In this document: one piece after another, positions 34,138 to 42,650 of the stretch
How positions within the stretch are numbered: the first letter of the stretch is position 1
Layout of the letters: every line of letters begins with the position of its first letter
Source of the DNA: Rosistilla ulvae
GTDB lineage: Bacteria > Planctomycetota > Planctomycetia > Pirellulales > Pirellulaceae
Assembly (NCBI RefSeq): GCF_007741475.1
Contig: NZ_CP036261.1
Location: 434,001 to 498,000, forward strand
Reading direction: 5' to 3'
DNA: 64,000 nt
Notes under the pieces: model-generated
Database searches by the model: none
Seen by the model: the letters and a program-made list of their open reading frames with translations, nothing else
Told to the model about the DNA's origin: nothing
Made by a program: the position numbers and the translations under genes

Positions 34138-36126
34138 ATGGGACAAAAGCGAATTCACCGAACGTTGGCGGTCTTGTGTGCCATTCCTTTATATTGTTGC
34201 ACAAACGTCGCCGTTGCCCAGGCACCTGCGATGCAGGCCAGCGTGATCGCAACGCCTCCGGCGACGCAGGACTTCGGGGCTGGAGTGTTCCTGAACAACA
34301 CCAGCTTTGATATCCCCTTTTCGGTCGAGCGGACGGGGGCCCAGCCGGTCGAGGTTCAATTATTTGTCTCGCGAGACCAGGGGAAGACGTGGAAGTTCTT
34401 CGCTCGGCAGCCGGCTAATGAAAGCGGGTTCCCGTTCCAGGCTCCCGAGGATGGCGATTTCTGGTTCTCCACGCGGACGATCGATGCTCGCGGGATCTCG
34501 TATCCGACCGGCAACATGGCGCCGCAGTTGCGCGTGTTTGTCGACACGACCAATCCGCAGGTTCAGGCGACAACCGATTCGGATATCAACGGCCAGATCG
34601 TGTTGGATTATGCGATCACCGATGTGGCGGTCGACGAAGAGTACATGCAGTTGGAGTACATGACCGATGCGGTTCGGCAGTGGATGCCGATCTCGATCGA
34701 AGGTCGCCCGGGGCGTCGTCCCGAGGATGGTGCTTTGGTGGGGCGGATCACGTGGCAGCCGCAAACCGAATGGCGTCAGGTCTACGTGCGAATGATCGTC
34801 CGCGACAAAGCGGGCAACCAGACCGTCTTCAACGAACAGGTGCAACGCCCTCGCGTGGCATCGAATCCGATGACGTTCGCTAGCGGACAGCGTCAGCCGG
34901 GCCCAGGGATGGCTGCGACAGCGGTTTCGGATCGCTCGACTTTCCGCGGCAGCCCAACTTACGCTCAGCCAGCGACGACACCCGGTTACACTCAGCCAGC
35001 CTATCGGTCGGCTCAAGCGGCTCCAGTCGCCGATCCGGCTTATCCTCCCGCGACAGCGCCAGCACCGTCGACTGGTCAGCCGGTTGCGGCGACGAACCCC
35101 GCGTACAATTACACGCATCCCACGACGTCGCAGTATCGCGGCGCGGTCCCGATGACGGCGCGAGCGGTTAGCGATACGCAAGGTTTTGGACTCAATCCTC
35201 CGCTGCAGCAACAACAGCAGCAACCGCCTGTCGGTGGGCAGACTCCGAATTACGCAGCGACCGAGCCGGCGGCTTCGACTTATTCGCCTCCTAGCACGCC
35301 GCAGCAAAGCCAGTCGATGCAGCGACCCGCGGCGCCTCGCGAAGCATTCCGTCCGCTGCAGGGGACTCAGGTCAGTGCGTCGACGCCAGCAGAGACTCAG
35401 TCGCCGGCGGAGACCAGCGGCGAACGGCAGGCTCGATCGTTGTCCTTGAACGACACGCCGAGGGTGACGCGGTCGAAGCAGTTCAGTCTCGATTACGAAG
35501 TGGAATCGGTCGGGAATGGCGGGGTCGAAGCGGTTGAACTTTGGGGAACTCGCGACGGCGGCCAGACTTGGCAGCGTTGGAATGCCGATCCCGACAAGCA
35601 GAGTCCGTTTGATATCGAAGTGTCCAAAGAAGGCATTGTTGGATTCCGGATCGTGATCGTGGCGGCGAATGGGTTGACCACGCCGCGGCCCGTCTCGGGA
35701 GATCCAGCGGACATCTACGTGCTGGTCGACACCACGGCGCCACAGACTCGGGTGACCGGGGCGACTTATGGCGACGAGAGCTACACCGGTTCGTTGATCA
35801 TCGATTACGCCTGCAACGACGAAAACTTTGGCCCGCGCCCGATCAGCCTCGCCTTCTCCGATTCGCTCGACGGTCCCTGGACCACGATCGCTACCGGCTT
35901 GGCGAACACGGGGCGTTACATTTGGCCAGCCGATCCGCAATTGCCTCGCGAGATTTACTTGCGAGTCGAGGCGACCGACAAGGCGGGGAACGTCGGCGTG
36001 CATGCGTTGGACGTGCCGGTCTCGGTGCAGGGCTTGTCGCCGCAAGGCCGGATCAATGGGTTCCAGCCGATCGAAGGGCAACCCGAAGGCACGCAAGCCG
36101 CTCTGCCCCGGGCAAGCTTTCGTTAG
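34138..36126 (+). CDS. Exported protein with two related Ig-like beta halves joined by a Pro/Gln/Ser-rich linker
   Basis: This 662-residue protein has an N-terminal signal sequence (L-A-V-L-C-A-I-P-L-Y-C-C-T-N-V-A-V-A-Q-A). Residues 45-235 contain F-V-S-R-D-Q-G-K-T-W, F-V-D-T-T-N-P-Q-V and V-R-D-K-A-G-N-Q-T. Residues 455-645 repeat this order as W-G-T-R-D-G-G-Q-T-W, L-V-D-T-T-A-P-Q-T-R-V and A-T-D-K-A-G-N-V-G. The repeated S-x-D-x-G-x-T-W and D-x-A-G-N signatures are those of bacterial Ig-like or FN3-like extracellular modules. The 200-residue middle is low complexity (poly-Gln run, many Pro/Ala/Ser). The protein is presumably periplasmic or surface-associated. No enzymatic domain is visible and no partner is adjacent. 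Confidence 0.75.
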   Translation: MGQKRIHRTLAVLCAIPLYCCTNVAVAQAPAMQASVIATPPATQDFGAGVFLNNTSFDIPFSVERTGAQPVEVQLFVSRDQGKTWKFFARQPANESGFPFQAPEDGDFWFSTRTIDARGISYPTGNMAPQLRVFVDTTNPQVQATTDSDINGQIVLDYAITDVAVDEEYMQLEYMTDAVRQWMPISIEGRPGRRPEDGALVGRITWQPQTEWRQVYVRMIVRDKAGNQTVFNEQVQRPRVASNPMTFASGQRQPGPGMAATAVSDRSTFRGSPTYAQPATTPGYTQPAYRSAQAAPVADPAYPPATAPAPSTGQPVAATNPAYNYTHPTTSQYRGAVPMTARAVSDTQGFGLNPPLQQQQQQPPVGGQTPNYAATEPAASTYSPPSTPQQSQSMQRPAAPREAFRPLQGTQVSASTPAETQSPAETSGERQARSLSLNDTPRVTRSKQFSLDYEVESVGNGGVEAVELWGTRDGGQTWQRWNADPDKQSPFDIEVSKEGIVGFRIVIVAANGLTTPRPVSGDPADIYVLVDTTAPQTRVTGATYGDESYTGSLIIDYACNDENFGPRPISLAFSDSLDGPWTTIATGLANTGRYIWPADPQLPREIYLRVEATDKAGNVGVHALDVPVSVQGLSPQGRINGFQPIEGQPEGTQAALPRASFR

Positions 36127-36178
36127 AACCGGCGTCGGTTTTCGGTTTCCGCGATTCCGTGTTACTTGCTATCTGCCC

Positions 36179-36184
36179 TATAAT
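36179..36184 (+). promoter_or_regulatory. Candidate -10 box (TATAAT) before the Rpn-like gene
   Basis: A perfect TATAAT lies 42 bp upstream of the ATG at 36227. No good -35 box is found at the expected distance (TTCCGT is the nearest), so the assignment is tentative. Confidence 0.35.
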
Positions 36185-36226
36185 GTGTAGGTGTCGAAGG
36201 CAAGTGAGACACGGGAGGCTGGACCG

Positions 36227-37156
36227 ATGTCGGACGACGCCGTCAACAATCCTCACGACCGGTTTGTTCGCCGGTTCTTAGGCGAGATCGATCAGGTGCG
36301 GCAGCTTGTGTTGTGGCGTCTGCCGCCGGAGGTCGTGGCGGAGCTGGATCTCGATACCATCGTTCCGGCCAAGCAATCGTTTGTTGATCAAACCTTGCGG
36401 GAGAGCCTTTCGGATCTTGTCTTTGAGGTCGCGTTGGCTGGTGGCGGCGAGGCGTTGGTTGTGTTGTTGTTCGAACACAAATCGAAGCCCGACGCGATGA
36501 CTTCGTTTCAGGTGTTGCGTTATATAGTTGGGGTGCTGGACCAGCGGCAGCGCGATTCGCTGCCGTTGTGCTGTGTGATCCCGATCGTGTTGTATCACGG
36601 TGTGCGGCCATGGAATGTCGCCCGGTCGTTGCCGGAATTGATCGATGCTCCTGCATCGCTGCAGCCGTATGTCCCATCGTTCACCCTGCCTTTGATCGAT
36701 CTGAGCTGTTGCACGGATGAAGAATTGCGTGCCGAATCGCTTTTCTTTGCGTACATGTCGCTGCTAAAATATATCGGGCGCGATGAACTGCCCGAGAGGT
36801 TGCCAGAGCTTTTGCGACTGTTTCGTAAATTGCTCCCTCCAGCGACGGGGTTGTCTAGTCTCGAAACGATCCTCCGCTATCTGGTCAGCGGAACCGACCG
36901 AGTGACTCGCGACCAGTTGCGGACAGCGGTCGCCGACGCATTGCGAATCGAAGGAGAAAGCCTGATGCCAACTATTGCTGAACAGTGGTTACAAGAGGGG
37001 ATTGAGAAGGGGGAGTGGATCGGTCGGATCCGGACGCTTCAGGAGGTCTTGGGCCGCAAGGTCGATTCTGTCGAGTCGTTGATGTCGCTGCAGGTGAGCG
37101 AGCTTCAGCAGTTGGCCAGCGATTTGAGCGAGGCGTTGCCTAAGGAAGGTCGTTGA
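36227..37156 (+). CDS. Rpn-family recombination-promoting nuclease / transposase-like protein (PD-(D/E)xK)
   Basis: The 309-residue product starts at ATG 36227 with GGGAGG at 36213-36218. The N-terminal H-D-R-F-V-R-R-F-L-G motif, then E-S-L-S-D-L-V-F-E-V, V-V-L-L-F-E-H-K-S-K-P-D and Q-V-L-R-Y-I-V-G, form the Rpn/YhgA-like nuclease core. The Asp of S-D-L and the E-H-K motif are the catalytic triad. I-P-I-V-L-Y-H-G-V-R-P-W follows, as in all family members. A C-terminal helical region contains E-E/Q-W-L-Q-E-G-I-E-K-G-E, another family feature. E. coli Rpn proteins nick DNA and promote RecA-independent recombination. Members are common as solitary, frequently exchanged genes. It stands alone between an exported protein and holA. 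Confidence 0.88.
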   Translation: MSDDAVNNPHDRFVRRFLGEIDQVRQLVLWRLPPEVVAELDLDTIVPAKQSFVDQTLRESLSDLVFEVALAGGGEALVVLLFEHKSKPDAMTSFQVLRYIVGVLDQRQRDSLPLCCVIPIVLYHGVRPWNVARSLPELIDAPASLQPYVPSFTLPLIDLSCCTDEELRAESLFFAYMSLLKYIGRDELPERLPELLRLFRKLLPPATGLSSLETILRYLVSGTDRVTRDQLRTAVADALRIEGESLMPTIAEQWLQEGIEKGEWIGRIRTLQEVLGRKVDSVESLMSLQVSELQQLASDLSEALPKEGR

Positions 37157-37271
37157 TTCTGAGTAGCTGTCGGGTGTTGTCTTGGCGGAAAGCCGCTACA
37201 GTTGCGTCGTTTGAAACCGTATTCCGCTCCGATGTTCGTCACTTTGGTCTGCCCGCCGATCGATTCCGACC

Positions 37272-38330
37272 ATGCCGCTTCTGAACGCTTTTGATCTGCT
37301 GACCGCCGCCAGCGACTCCGCCCCCAGCGCGGTCACCGTCTTGTTTGGCGACGATCCGATGCTGCGTAGCTGGACGTTGCGGAAGCTGTTGGGCTTGGAT
37401 GCGGCGGAAGAGGATCGCCCCGACAGCATCGATCTCGATGGCGAACTGGCGGAGTGGAAGGATGTACGGGATGAATTGCAGACCGGATCGCTCTTCTCGA
37501 TGGGGCAACCGCGATCGATCGTTGTTCGCGACGCCGACAAATTTGTCTCCAAGTACCGCGCGGAACTGGAGGCGTACGTCGCCAAGCCCTCTTCGGCGGG
37601 GTTGCTGCTGTTGGAACTGAAGTCGTTTCCCGGCAACACGCGACTCTATAAAGCGATCAACAAAACCCATCTGTTGGTCCAGTGTGCGATTCCGACCGGC
37701 AGCGGCCGCAGCACCAAACCCGATCTGAACAAGCTGAAGTCGTTTTTGTGCGGGTTCGTCGCGGCGCGACACCAGTGCAAACTGCAGAAAGGGGCCGCCG
37801 AGACGCTGGTCGAGCTGTCCGGCACCTCGCTGGGGCTGCTCGATACCGACATCGCCAAGCTAGCGGTTTGCGTCGAGCGGGGGGCACCGGTCACGGACGA
37901 CATGGTTCGCAAGTTTGTCGGCGGCTGGCGCAGCAAGACGACTTGGGAGATCATCGATGCAGCGACCGAAGGGAATTCGGGTGAAGCGCTGCGGCAACTG
38001 GATCACCTGATCGCCAGCGGCGAGAAGGCGTTTGCACTGCTGCCTCAGATTTCCTGGTCTCTGCGGCGACTGGGGCTCGCCGCCGCCGCGATCGACTACG
38101 CGGAGAAGTCGGGCCGCCGGATCTCCTTGTCCGACGCGCTGCAGCAAGCTGGCTTCCGCCCGTTTGATATGAAGAAGGCCGAAGCTCATCTGCGGAAGAT
38201 CGGCCGACCTCGCGCCCAACGGATGCTCGGCTGGCTGTTGGATGCCGACTTGAAGCTCAAAGGAACCCACTCGACCGATGATCGGGCGCGTTGGGTTTTG
38301 GAGGAGTTGTTCCTCAAAATGGCTAGCTGA
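37272..38330 (+). CDS. holA: DNA polymerase III subunit delta
   Basis: HolA is the clamp-loader wrench that opens the sliding clamp. The 352-residue length is normal. The N-terminal A-V-T-V-L-F-G-D-D-P-M-L-R-S-W corresponds to the family start (x-x-G-x-E-x-x-L). The D-E-L-Q-T-G-S-L-F-S region and L-L-L-E-L-K-S-F-P-G-N-T-R-L-Y-K form the AAA-like domain without a functional P-loop. G-T-S-L-G-L-L-D-T-D-I-A-K-L, W-E-I-I-D-A-A-T-E-G and the collar-domain helices follow. It starts at ATG 37272 about 115 bp after the Rpn gene and is followed by the rpmF promoter region. Similarity is moderate, as usual for this divergent subunit, but order and length are convincing. Confidence 0.9.
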   Translation: MPLLNAFDLLTAASDSAPSAVTVLFGDDPMLRSWTLRKLLGLDAAEEDRPDSIDLDGELAEWKDVRDELQTGSLFSMGQPRSIVVRDADKFVSKYRAELEAYVAKPSSAGLLLLELKSFPGNTRLYKAINKTHLLVQCAIPTGSGRSTKPDLNKLKSFLCGFVAARHQCKLQKGAAETLVELSGTSLGLLDTDIAKLAVCVERGAPVTDDMVRKFVGGWRSKTTWEIIDAATEGNSGEALRQLDHLIASGEKAFALLPQISWSLRRLGLAAAAIDYAEKSGRRISLSDALQQAGFRPFDMKKAEAHLRKIGRPRAQRMLGWLLDADLKLKGTHSTDDRARWVLEELFLKMAS

Positions 38331-38506
38331 GCTGCGGTTTTGGCCGGTTGAGAATGCTTGCAAAGGCTGCTGCGGAAATTCTGTTCCGGCGGGTGATTTC
38401 AGTTGTCGGAGTTCGGGAAAGACACGTTTTGCCCGACTTTGTCCCGTTTTGCGGCATTTGGCGGGAGGTTACCGGAAAATAGTCGAGATATCCGACAGCG
38501 AACGCG

Positions 38507-38536
38507 TTGACAGGTAATTTGAAGAATTTGTACGAT
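38507..38536 (+). promoter_or_regulatory. rpmF: Candidate promoter for rpmF
   Basis: A perfect TTGACA at 38507-38512 is followed after 18 bp by TACGAT (38531-38536), four of six consensus bases. The -10 box lies about 78 bp upstream of the rpmF ATG at 38614. It is the most consensus-like pair in the holA-rpmF gap. Confidence 0.5.
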
Positions 38537-38613
38537 ATGGGGCTTCGACAAGCTGATAAGTCAATATGTCCGCAAAGAGCGTTGCTCCTAATTCCGTAAT
38601 CTGAGATTCCGTC

Positions 38614-38796
38614 ATGGCCGTTCCAAAACGCAAGCATTCTAACAGTCGTACCAACAAGCGACGTTCGCACGATCACTTGAGCCGCAAGCAATTGACCTAT
38701 TGCCCCCAGTGCAGCTCGGCAACGCCGACTCACACCGTATGCCCAAAGTGTGGGTACTACATGGGACGCACGATTGTTGAAGTCAACGAAGAGTAG
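38614..38796 (+). CDS. rpmF: 50S ribosomal protein L32
   Basis: The 60-residue protein begins M-A-V-P-K-R-K-H-S-N-S-R-T-N-K-R-R-S-H, the universal L32 start. It has the zinc ribbon C-P-Q-C and C-P-K-C-G-Y-Y, with all four cysteines, so this is the zinc-binding (C+) form. The length is normal. It sits upstream of the fatty-acid synthesis genes as in many bacteria, but here directly before fabD with about 90 bp between. Confidence 0.97.
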   Translation: MAVPKRKHSNSRTNKRRSHDHLSRKQLTYCPQCSSATPTHTVCPKCGYYMGRTIVEVNEE

Positions 38797-38888
38797 ACCG
38801 CAGCTCGGTTCATCTCATCTGACATCTCTACACTAAGCAATCGCAAATCGCTTGGATTTGCTGCATTGCCGTTGGTCTATGGACGCTC

Positions 38889-39821
38889 ATGGTTTCGCTC
38901 GAAGTGCAAAAGATCGGTTTTCTGTTCCCCGGGCAAGGCGCTCAGTCCGTCGGCATGTGCCGCGACCTGATTGAGCAGAAGCCGGTTGCCCGCGAGGTGT
39001 TTGATCGCGCTTCGGCAATCCTGGGCTATGATCTGGCCGACGTTTGTCTGGCGGGCCCCGAAGAACGGCTCTCGGCAACCGAATACAGCCAGCCAGCTCT
39101 GTTTGTCAGCAGTATCGCTGCAGTCGAGGTGCTGCGAGCCGAACAGCCGCAGGTCGTTGAAAAAGCGACGGTCGCCGCGGGGCTGAGCCTTGGCGAATAT
39201 ACAGCTGTCTGTTTCGCTGGCGCCTTGGACTTCGAATCCGCCGTGCGATTGGTGCAGCGTCGCGGTCAAGCGATGCAAGCCGCTGCCGATGCTGTCGAAA
39301 GCGGCATGTCGAGCGTGCTGGGCATGGACGCGGAAAAGCTGGCCGCGTTGTGCGAACAGGTCGCGGAGCCGGGCGAAGTCTTGCAGATCGCCAATTTGCT
39401 GTGCCCAGGAAATATCGCAGTCTCGGGCCACAAGACCGCGTTGGCCCGACTGGAACCCGCCGCGGCGGAAGCGGGAGCGATGAAAGTGGTCCCGTTGAGC
39501 GTGGCTGGCGCATTTCACACGCCCCTAATGGCATCCGCTGTCGAAGCGCTGACCGAAGCGTTGGCGGAGATGCCGATCGTCGAAGCCAAGATCCCGGTCG
39601 TGTCGAATGTCGATGCCAGTGCACACACTTCGCCCGATGAGATCCGCAGCCTGTTGGCTCGCCAAGTCGTCAATCCCGTGCGGTGGGAAGATTCGGTCCG
39701 GCAGATGATTGCCGATGGAACCGAAGGCTTCTTGGAAGTTGGTGCCGGACGCGTGCTGCGAGGCATTTTGCGTCGGATCGACCGCAAGATGCCAGCCGAC
39801 GGCTTCGGCGACGCGAAATAG
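38889..39821 (+). CDS. fabD: Malonyl-CoA:acyl carrier protein transacylase
   Basis: FabD moves malonyl groups from CoA to ACP, feeding fatty-acid elongation in the cytoplasm. The 310-residue product begins [16 protein letters not shown], the family hallmark. The nucleophile is the Ser of [10 protein letters not shown] near residue 100, and the catalytic His lies in [10 protein letters not shown] near 209. P-V-V-S-N-V-D-A and the C-terminal E-V-G-A-G-R-V-L are also present, so the enzyme should be active. It is followed at about 70 bp by fabG, then acpP and fabF. There is no plsX or fabH between rpmF and fabD, unlike the common arrangement. Confidence 0.96.
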   Translation: MVSLEVQKIGFLFPGQGAQSVGMCRDLIEQKPVAREVFDRASAILGYDLADVCLAGPEERLSATEYSQPALFVSSIAAVEVLRAEQPQVVEKATVAAGLSLGEYTAVCFAGALDFESAVRLVQRRGQAMQAAADAVESGMSSVLGMDAEKLAALCEQVAEPGEVLQIANLLCPGNIAVSGHKTALARLEPAAAEAGAMKVVPLSVAGAFHTPLMASAVEALTEALAEMPIVEAKIPVVSNVDASAHTSPDEIRSLLARQVVNPVRWEDSVRQMIADGTEGFLEVGAGRVLRGILRRIDRKMPADGFGDAK

Positions 39822-39892
39822 CCGACTGTGTCACCGCGGCTTCTCTCACCTTCTCAAATCAATCCACGAACACCGAACAAAGAACCAGACGT

Positions 39893-40651
39893 ATGAAACT
39901 CTCGCTCTCCGCAGATTTGAACGGACAGGTAGCCATCGTGACCGGCGCGTCGCAAGGGCTTGGCAAATCGATCGCCCTGACTTTGGGAGCCAACGGTGCG
40001 ACTGTCGTCTGCGTCGCTCGCAACGCCGAAAAGCTAGCTGCAACGGTTTCGGAGATCGAAGCGGGTGGCGGTAAAGCCGAAGCCTTGGCCTGCGACGTCA
40101 CCGATCGCAAAGCGGCTGCCGAAGCGATCACCGGAACGCACGAAAAGCACGGTCGTCTGGACATCTTGGTCAACAACGCCGGCGTCACTCGCGACAAGCT
40201 GATGCGTGGAATGACCGACGAGCAGTGGGACGAAGTGATCGCGACGAACCTGACAAGTTGTTTCGTCTGTTGTCGGGCTGCGGCAAGCATCATGCGTCGC
40301 GCGAAATATGGCCGAATCATCAACATGGCCAGCATCTCGGGGATCATCGGAAATCCAGGTCAAACGAACTACTCGGCGTCGAAGGCGGGTATGATTGGTT
40401 TGTCGCGATCGCTGTCGCGTGAACTGTGCAGCCGCGGTGTGACCGTCAACGCTGTCGCTCCCGGATTCATCGCCAGCGAAATGACTGCCGCCTTGGGCGA
40501 CGTGGTGCTGGCGGAAGTGGAGAAGCAGATCCCAGCGAAACGCGTCGGCCAGCCGGAAGATGTGGCAGCGACTGTTCTGTTTTTGGCAAGCCCTGCGGCC
40601 AGCTACATCACCGGACAATGTCTGGTTGTCGACGGCGGCATGACGGGCTGA
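39893..40651 (+). CDS. fabG: 3-oxoacyl-[acyl-carrier-protein] reductase
   Basis: FabG performs the NADPH-dependent first reduction of the elongation cycle. The 252-residue short-chain dehydrogenase has the nucleotide motif [11 protein letters not shown] near residue 16, [10 protein letters not shown], and the catalytic Ser in M-A-S-I-S-G. The Y-x-x-x-K is in N-Y-S-A-S-K-A-G near 159-163, and the C-terminal [13 protein letters not shown] is normal. The start is ATG 39893; a longer frame from 39683 overlaps fabD and is rejected. It follows fabD by about 70 bp and should be co-transcribed with it. Confidence 0.96.
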   Translation: MKLSLSADLNGQVAIVTGASQGLGKSIALTLGANGATVVCVARNAEKLAATVSEIEAGGGKAEALACDVTDRKAAAEAITGTHEKHGRLDILVNNAGVTRDKLMRGMTDEQWDEVIATNLTSCFVCCRAAASIMRRAKYGRIINMASISGIIGNPGQTNYSASKAGMIGLSRSLSRELCSRGVTVNAVAPGFIASEMTAALGDVVLAEVEKQIPAKRVGQPEDVAATVLFLASPAASYITGQCLVVDGGMTG

Positions 40652-40880
40652 TCGAAACCGGTTTTTGTCAGATTTCTGTCCATAAGGGGCGGATGCTGCG
40701 AAATATCGGAAAAAACCGGGCTCTTGACGCTAGGAGAACGCCAGGCGGATATTGACCCTGTTTATGCGCATCCTCTATCTTTTGGAATCCTCAACGTTTG
40801 ACGCACGTGTCGCAAAGCGGCGCTCGAATCAAATCATTAATTTTAGAAAACACTGAATACCAGTTTTTGGAGAACGCCGG

Positions 40881-41123
40881 ATGGCATCGATTGAAGAACG
40901 CGTGATCGACATTGTCGCAGAGCAATTGGGCGTGGACAAAGAGAAGATCACCCGAGATACCTCGTTTGTAAACGACCTGGGTGCGGACTCCTTGGACACC
41001 GTCGAACTTGTGATGGAACTGGAAGAAGAGTTCGACATCAACATTCCCGACGATTCGGCTGAGAAGATCCAGAAGGTCGGCGAAGCGATCGACTACATCG
41101 AAAAGGAACAGGCTGCTTCGTAA
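40881..41123 (+). CDS. acpP: Acyl carrier protein
   Basis: This acidic 80-residue carrier has the invariant phosphopantetheine site D-S-L in [13 protein letters not shown] near residues 31-43, the Ser being about residue 37. The order of helices ([29 protein letters not shown]) is standard. ACP shuttles growing acyl chains between the Fab enzymes. The gene is separated from fabG by 229 bp, which may hold its own promoter, for example TTGACC at 40752 with TATCTT at 40776. A terminator-like hairpin follows, so ACP may be expressed separately at higher level. Confidence 0.97.
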   Translation: MASIEERVIDIVAEQLGVDKEKITRDTSFVNDLGADSLDTVELVMELEEEFDINIPDDSAEKIQKVGEAIDYIEKEQAAS

Positions 41124-41151
41124 GCCTGACTTTTCAATCCGTATGACGCAG

Positions 41152-41210
41152 TGCCGCCAAAGCCAGGACGCTTGAATAAAGCCTCGCGTCTGGTCTGGCG
41201 GCATTACTTT
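41152..41210 (+). terminator. Rho-independent terminator-like hairpin after acpP
   Basis: tgccgcca (41152-41159) pairs with tggcggca (41196-41203), extended inward by ccaggacgc against gcgtctgg with one bulge. It is followed by a T-rich tail (ttactttta) from 41204. It lies between acpP and fabF. Confidence 0.65.
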
Positions 41211-41290
41211 TATTATGGGGCGACTGTTCGAGTCACCTTCGCGTCTGTCGCGTTCTACGGCGACCGGCGGGATCAATTGGAACCTAAAAC

Positions 41291-42526
41291 ATGAATCGAC
41301 GGGTCGTTGTGACCGGGATGGGCGTCGTCACTCCGCTTGGTTGCGAAGTTGACGAATTGATGCAAAACCTGCTGGCTGCCAAGAGTGGTATCCGGGACTT
41401 GGTTTACCTTGACACGAACGAGTTCAAGGTCAAGTTTGGTGGAGAGGTTCACGACTTCTCGCCAGAGCCCTACGTGGTCAAAAAAGAAGCGAAGCGAGTC
41501 GACCGGTTCTCCGCCTTTGCGATGTACAGCGCGGGCCGAGCCGTCGATCAATCGGGCATCGATTTCTCGAAAGAGAATCCCGATCGCTGTGGCGCGATTA
41601 TTGGATCGGGTATCGGTGGTCTGTGGGAAATCGAAACCCAGATGCAGCGTTTGATCGCCAAGGGCCCCGATCGGGTCAGCCCTTTTGTGATCCCCAAGCT
41701 GATGTTGAACGCGGCTGGCGGTAACGTTTCGATCACCTATGGCCTGCGAGGACCTAACTTTGGCGTCGCTACGGCTTGTGCTAGTGCTGCCAACGCGATG
41801 GGCTGTGCGTTGCGATCGATCCAGACTGGCGAGACCGATGTGATGGTCACCGGCGGCAGCGAAGCGGCGGTCACGCCGATGGCGTTGGCTGGTTTCCAAA
41901 ACATGAAAGCGCTTTCGACTCGCAACGACGATCCGCAGCGAGCCAGTCGTCCGTTCGACAAGGACCGCGATGGGTTTGTGTTGGCCGAAGGCGCTGGCAT
42001 CCTGGTCTTCGAGGAATACGAACACGCCAAAGCTCGCGGTGCAAACATCCTGGCCGAGATCCTCGGATTTGGCACCACCGCTGATGCGGGGCACATCACG
42101 TCGCCCGACGCCCAAGGCGCCGGAGCCGGCCGCGCGATGGCCGAAGCGTTGTCCGATGCGAAGCTGAATCCAGCGGACATCGGATACATCAACGCCCACG
42201 GCACCAGCACTCCGCTGGGTGACAAGGCGGAAACGCAAGCTGTGAAGGCTGTCTTTGGCGGCGACGCGAAATCGGTCTCGATCAGCAGCACCAAGAGCGC
42301 CCTGGGGCACTCGCTGGGAGCCAGCGGCGGGATCGAATTGGTGATCTGCATCAGTGCGATCAACAATGGCAGCATCCCACCGACGATCAACCTGGACACC
42401 CCCGACCCCGATTGCGACCTCGACTACACGCCTCGCGAGGCGCGTCAGAAGGACGTCAAGATCGCGATGAGCAACAGCTTCGGCTTCGGTGGCCACAACG
42501 CATCGGTCATCTGCGGCAAGGTTTAG
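41291..42526 (+). CDS. fabF: 3-oxoacyl-[acyl-carrier-protein] synthase II
   Basis: FabF condenses malonyl-ACP with acyl-ACP. The 411-residue product begins R-R-V-V-V-T-G-M-G-V-V-T-P-L-G. The active-site Cys is in A-T-A-C-A-S-A-A-N-A near residue 162. The two His residues lie in I-N-A-H-G-T-S-T-P near 303 and A-L-G-H-S-L-G-A-S-G near 338. It ends with N-S-F-G-F-G-G-H-N-A-S. Everything agrees with a functional KAS II. It follows the acpP terminator by about 80 bp and has ATG 41291 without a strong ribosome site. It closes the fatty-acid gene group. Confidence 0.96.
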   Translation: MNRRVVVTGMGVVTPLGCEVDELMQNLLAAKSGIRDLVYLDTNEFKVKFGGEVHDFSPEPYVVKKEAKRVDRFSAFAMYSAGRAVDQSGIDFSKENPDRCGAIIGSGIGGLWEIETQMQRLIAKGPDRVSPFVIPKLMLNAAGGNVSITYGLRGPNFGVATACASAANAMGCALRSIQTGETDVMVTGGSEAAVTPMALAGFQNMKALSTRNDDPQRASRPFDKDRDGFVLAEGAGILVFEEYEHAKARGANILAEILGFGTTADAGHITSPDAQGAGAGRAMAEALSDAKLNPADIGYINAHGTSTPLGDKAETQAVKAVFGGDAKSVSISSTKSALGHSLGASGGIELVICISAINNGSIPPTINLDTPDPDCDLDYTPREARQKDVKIAMSNSFGFGGHNASVICGKV

Positions 42527-42650
42527 TCCTTGTTGTTGAGTTTGCCGCGGCGATCGCATTGCGATAGCCGCGTCGAGGAATCGCCAACCGCTGGGATCTC
42601 CCGGCGGTTGGACCACGCCTAAGCTTCGGCTCCCGCGGGATCGCGAATCC

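Noticed and set aside
34360-36096. Minus-strand open frame of 578 codons
   Set aside because: Antisense to the exported Ig-like protein, whose signal peptide and repeated motifs make the plus strand the coding one.
39683-39892. N-terminal extension of FabG
   Set aside because: It overlaps fabD in another frame and lacks similarity to short-chain dehydrogenases; ATG 39893 fits the family.
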